Both the position numbers and the translations under genes were made by a program. This document shows, piece after piece, positions 35,062 to 37,955 of a DNA stretch of 37,955 nt (within the stretch, counting starts at the first letter, position 1; the number at the start of each line of letters is the position of its first letter). Origin of the DNA: Flavobacterium sp. (GTDB taxonomy: Bacteria; Bacteroidota; Bacteroidia; Flavobacteriales; Flavobacteriaceae). Below the pieces are notes generated by a model that made no database searches, had not been told where the DNA came from, and worked only from the letters and a program-made list of their open reading frames with translations. Location: positions 1 through 37,955 of the forward strand of contig NZ_JAQTPQ010000003.1 in assembly GCF_028712645.1 (NCBI RefSeq), written 5' to 3'.

Positions 35062-36534
35062 TTATTGATTGATTATAGGAAGTGAAACAGTAAAAGTTGT
35101 TCCTTTTCCTTTCTCGGATTCAAATTGGATTGTTCCTTTATAATTTTCGATAATGTTTTTGATAATGCCAAGTCCCAATCCCATTCCGCTTGTTTTTGTG
35201 GTGAATTTGGGCTCAAAAATCCGATTGAAATCTTCGGCAGCAATTCCTATTCCATTGTCGGCAACGGTGATTAAAACATTGCCGTTTTTTTTTCTTATTG
35301 TAACTAAAATCGCTTTGTTTTCTTGATTTTCAGGAATGGATTGAATGGCGTTTTTAACTAAATTGGTTATAATTCTAATCAATTGTGTTCGGTCAATTTT
35401 CGAAATAATTTCACTTTCTTCTGCTTCAAAATGGATGTATTCTTCATTAAAAATATCCATTGTCAATTCAACAACATCAACCACATTAAGGGTTTCATTT
35501 TGTTGTGCAGGCATCGAAGCAAAGTTCGAAAATGCTGAAGCTACGGAACTCATTGTGTCGATTTGTTGTATTAAAGTTTCTGAATAATCATTGATTTTCT
35601 GTTTCAAATTCGGGTCGTTGGGATCGAACTTTCTTTGAAAACTTTGCACCGTCAATCGCATTGGCGTAAGCGGATTTTTGATTTCGTGCGCTACTTGTTT
35701 TGCCATTTCTTGCCAAGCTTCTTCACGCTCACTTTGGGCTAATTTCAAAGCGCTTTCTTCCAGCTCATCAACCATTGCATTGTAGGCTTTTATCAAAAGA
35801 TTGATTTCTTTGCTGCTGGCTTCAAGGACAATTTTTTCGTTTTTCTGGTTCAAACTGGTTTCACTCAATTTATCCGAAATCGTCTTTAGGGATTTTGTAA
35901 TATAGGACGAAAGAAAATAAGCTACAGCAAATGCCACCAAAAGCATAAAAGTGTAAACCTGAGCCAATCGCATCAAGAAATTTTGCAATTCGGTTTGATA
36001 ATAACTGTCGTCTTCTACATAAGGCAAATTCAAGATTCCCAAGGGTTTGAACCTATCGTCTTTTATCAAACTATAGGAAGAACGGTTCTTTTTTCCGTCG
36101 ATGGTTTTAATGTCAACGTATCGTTTTTCGATAGAAGATTGAACGAGTTTTATGATGTATTTTGGAATTGGCGGAGCAACTGGATCAATAGAAAATTTAG
36201 ATTTCGAAGATTTTAAAAGCTTTCCGTCCAAGCTATAAATATTGATTTCAAGATTGTGAATATCGGATAATTCGTGAATTTTATCTTTAAAAATTAATGA
36301 GAGATTATTTGGCGAAAGCGGATAAGTCGTGTTCGAAAGCACATAATTGATATTCTCTTTTATGGCGTCTTCTTTGCGATCGAGTCGTTCCTGATGGTAT
36401 TGTTTTGCTTCGTTTTTGAATTGAAAAATAGAAATAGTAGCCAGCAATATCGAAGCCACAATTATCAATACAATCATCGAAAGGAAAATCCTGATTCGAA
36501 GAGAAAACATTGATATTTTGAAACCTTTTAGCAT
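35062..36534 (-). CDS. HAMP-containing sensor histidine kinase (NtrY-like)
   Basis: Two TM segments, EMAKQVAHEIKNPLTPMRLTVQ (H-box), NLVKNAIQSIPEN (N-box), DNGIGIAAEDFNRIFEPKFTTKTSGMGLGLGIIKNII (G-boxes). Confidence 0.94.
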   Translation of the reverse strand: MLKGFKISMFSLRIRIFLSMIVLIIVASILLATISIFQFKNEAKQYHQERLDRKEDAIKENINYVLSNTTYPLSPNNLSLIFKDKIHELSDIHNLEINIYSLDGKLLKSSKSKFSIDPVAPPIPKYIIKLVQSSIEKRYVDIKTIDGKKNRSSYSLIKDDRFKPLGILNLPYVEDDSYYQTELQNFLMRLAQVYTFMLLVAFAVAYFLSSYITKSLKTISDKLSETSLNQKNEKIVLEASSKEINLLIKAYNAMVDELEESALKLAQSEREEAWQEMAKQVAHEIKNPLTPMRLTVQSFQRKFDPNDPNLKQKINDYSETLIQQIDTMSSVASAFSNFASMPAQQNETLNVVDVVELTMDIFNEEYIHFEAEESEIISKIDRTQLIRIITNLVKNAIQSIPENQENKAILVTIRKKNGNVLITVADNGIGIAAEDFNRIFEPKFTTKTSGMGLGLGIIKNIIENYKGTIQFESEKGKGTTFTVSLPIINQ

Positions 36535-37089
36535 TTAGGATTGATTTTTTTCTCGAATTCTTTTATAAAATTTAAAGCCTAGCATAATTAAAATCGAAAA
36601 TAACATAATGCCAACTACTCCGTAAATCCAGTTGACGGCGTTTTTTAGAATGACTAAAAACACGACTGCAAACAAGATAATTGTAGCGCCTTCGTTCCAC
36701 AAACGCATATAATTTGTCGAGTATTTTACTTCGTCGTTTTGCAATTCTTTGAATATTCGATGGCATTTATAATGGTACAAATACAACGCAAAAACGAAGC
36801 CAAGTTTCACGTGCATCCAAGGCATTTGCAACCAAGCATTTCCTATCAGGGTAAAAAACAACATCCAAAACGCAAAAATACTAGCTAAAACGGCGCTTGG
36901 CCAAGTGATAATGTACCACAAACGATAGGTCATTATTTTGTATTGTTTTTGCAGAATTTCCTTTTCTGGCGAAGGTTTGTCATTGGCTTCAATTTGGTAA
37001 ACAAACAAACGAACGATATAAAAAAGTCCGGCAAACCAAGTGATGACAAAGATGAGGTGAAGGGATTTGAGGTAGTTGTAGTAGTCCAT
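36535..37089 (-). CDS. CopD/HemJ-like integral membrane protein (putative protoporphyrinogen oxidase)
   Basis: YNYLKSLHLIFVITWFAGLFYIVRLFVYQIEA...YRLWYIITWPSAVLASIFAFWML resembles UPF0093/HemJ. Confidence 0.78.
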   Translation of the reverse strand: MDYYNYLKSLHLIFVITWFAGLFYIVRLFVYQIEANDKPSPEKEILQKQYKIMTYRLWYIITWPSAVLASIFAFWMLFFTLIGNAWLQMPWMHVKLGFVFALYLYHYKCHRIFKELQNDEVKYSTNYMRLWNEGATIILFAVVFLVILKNAVNWIYGVVGIMLFSILIMLGFKFYKRIREKNQS

Positions 37090-37955
37090 TATTCAATATC
37101 AGTATTAGATTGTAATATTTTTTCAAACTCTTGTTCAGTCGGAAGGTATTTAGCTATGCTTTCAGGTAATTGTCGGTAATTGTATGTTGCTACTCCAATT
37201 GGCTTATTAGCCATTTCTAAAGCATATTCTACGGTTAACTTACTTTTAGTTTTGCAAAGCAATATTCCTATACTTTGATTGTCTTCAGGATATTTAATGG
37301 TTTTGTCTAATAATTGCAAATACCAATTGAGTTGTTGACTATGTTCTGGTTTAAATTCTGATGTTTTGAGTTCAATTGCAATCATCGATTTTAATTTTCG
37401 ATGATAAAAAAGAATGTCCACAAAATATTCTTTTTCATCCAATTCAAGTCTAAATTGTCTTCCCATAAAAGCAAAGTCGTTACCGAATTGACCCAATGTT
37501 TTTGTAATATTACTTACAATTGCATTTTCTAATTCTCTTTCGCTATGAACATCTTCTAGATTTAAAAAAGATAAATTGTATTCGTCCTTGAATTCTAGTC
37601 GATATTCAATTAATTTATTTTCGGCTATTGTGTTTGAAAAATTATGTTGAAAATTATTGGTTTTTGAAAAGCTATCGAATTTTATTTCCTCTTCTAAAAT
37701 AGCTCTGCTCCAACCTCTTTCTTGGCATTTTTGAAGGTAAAAAGTTCTCTTTTCGGAATCTTTCAGTTTAGAAAATATGACATTCGTATGTCCCCAAGGA
37801 ATTTTGGACACAGCTTGTGTCCAATTTGAGTTATGTTCTACTTCTTCAAAAATTAGTTTCATTCGCCTTAAATTTCTCGAAGAAAATCCTTTAACACCAA
37901 CGTATTCTGCTTGTAAATCCTTTGATAAATTATCAACTATACTTTCTCCCCAACC
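37089..37955 (-). CDS. PDDEXK nuclease of YhcG/DUF1016 type, 5' end truncated by window
   Basis: C-terminal FAFMGRQFRLELDEKEYFVDILFYHRKLKSMIAIELKTSEFKPEHSQQLNWYLQLLD nuclease core. Reading upstream of the listed start stays open to the edge: GWGESIVDNLSKDLQAEYVGVKGFSSRNLRRMKLIFEE, typical of the DUF1016 N-terminal domain. Confidence 0.92.
   Translation of the reverse strand, partial: GWGESIVDNLSKDLQAEYVGVKGFSSRNLRRMKLIFEEVEHNSNWTQAVSKIPWGHTNVIFSKLKDSEKRTFYLQKCQERGWSRAILEEEIKFDSFSKTNNFQHNFSNTIAENKLIEYRLEFKDEYNLSFLNLEDVHSERELENAIVSNITKTLGQFGNDFAFMGRQFRLELDEKEYFVDILFYHRKLKSMIAIELKTSEFKPEHSQQLNWYLQLLDKTIKYPEDNQSIGILLCKTKSKLTVEYALEMANKPIGVATYNYRQLPESIAKYLPTEQEFEKILQSNTDIE

Overview
Flavobacterium-like (Bacteroidetes) chromosomal segment, AT-rich. 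It opens with the 5' part of recA on the minus strand, which runs off the left edge, followed by a hypothetical secreted protein, an acyl-CoA thioesterase, a DoxX-like protein and a DNA pol III delta' subunit. The centre (about 3.9-20.9 kb, plus strand) is a gliding-motility/type IX secretion adhesin locus that matches the gene order sprC-sprD-sprB-sprF: a CHU_C/T9SS type B sorting protein, a PorP/SprF-type barrel fused to a repeated coiled coil and a SPOR-like domain, a 3293-aa SprB-like repeat adhesin, and a PorP/SprF partner, preceded by two small secreted or beta-helix proteins. After it come pgk, an MltD-type lytic transglycosylase with four LysM modules, a DUF4837-like lipoprotein, a GNAT, a double-OmpA protein, an S41 protease, a DUF4349-like protein, rnpA, plsC, an acyl-ACP desaturase, an HD hydrolase, a DUF4143-type AAA ATPase, a crotonase, a sensor histidine kinase, a CopD/HemJ-like protein and a 5'-truncated PDDEXK (YhcG/DUF1016-like) nuclease. 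The signals most worth a second look are: 96-bp near-identical in-frame tandem repeats inside the SprD-like gene; a perfect hairpin in the sprD-sprB spacer; a two-Cys-per-module ladder of about 28 SprB modules; 32-bp phased palindromic operator-like repeats upstream of the DUF4143 ATPase; a proline inside the RecA Walker A motif; and several palindromic intergenic repeat families. I see no CRISPR array, rRNA, tRNA or transposase. All calls come from reading the sequence only; no database search was run.
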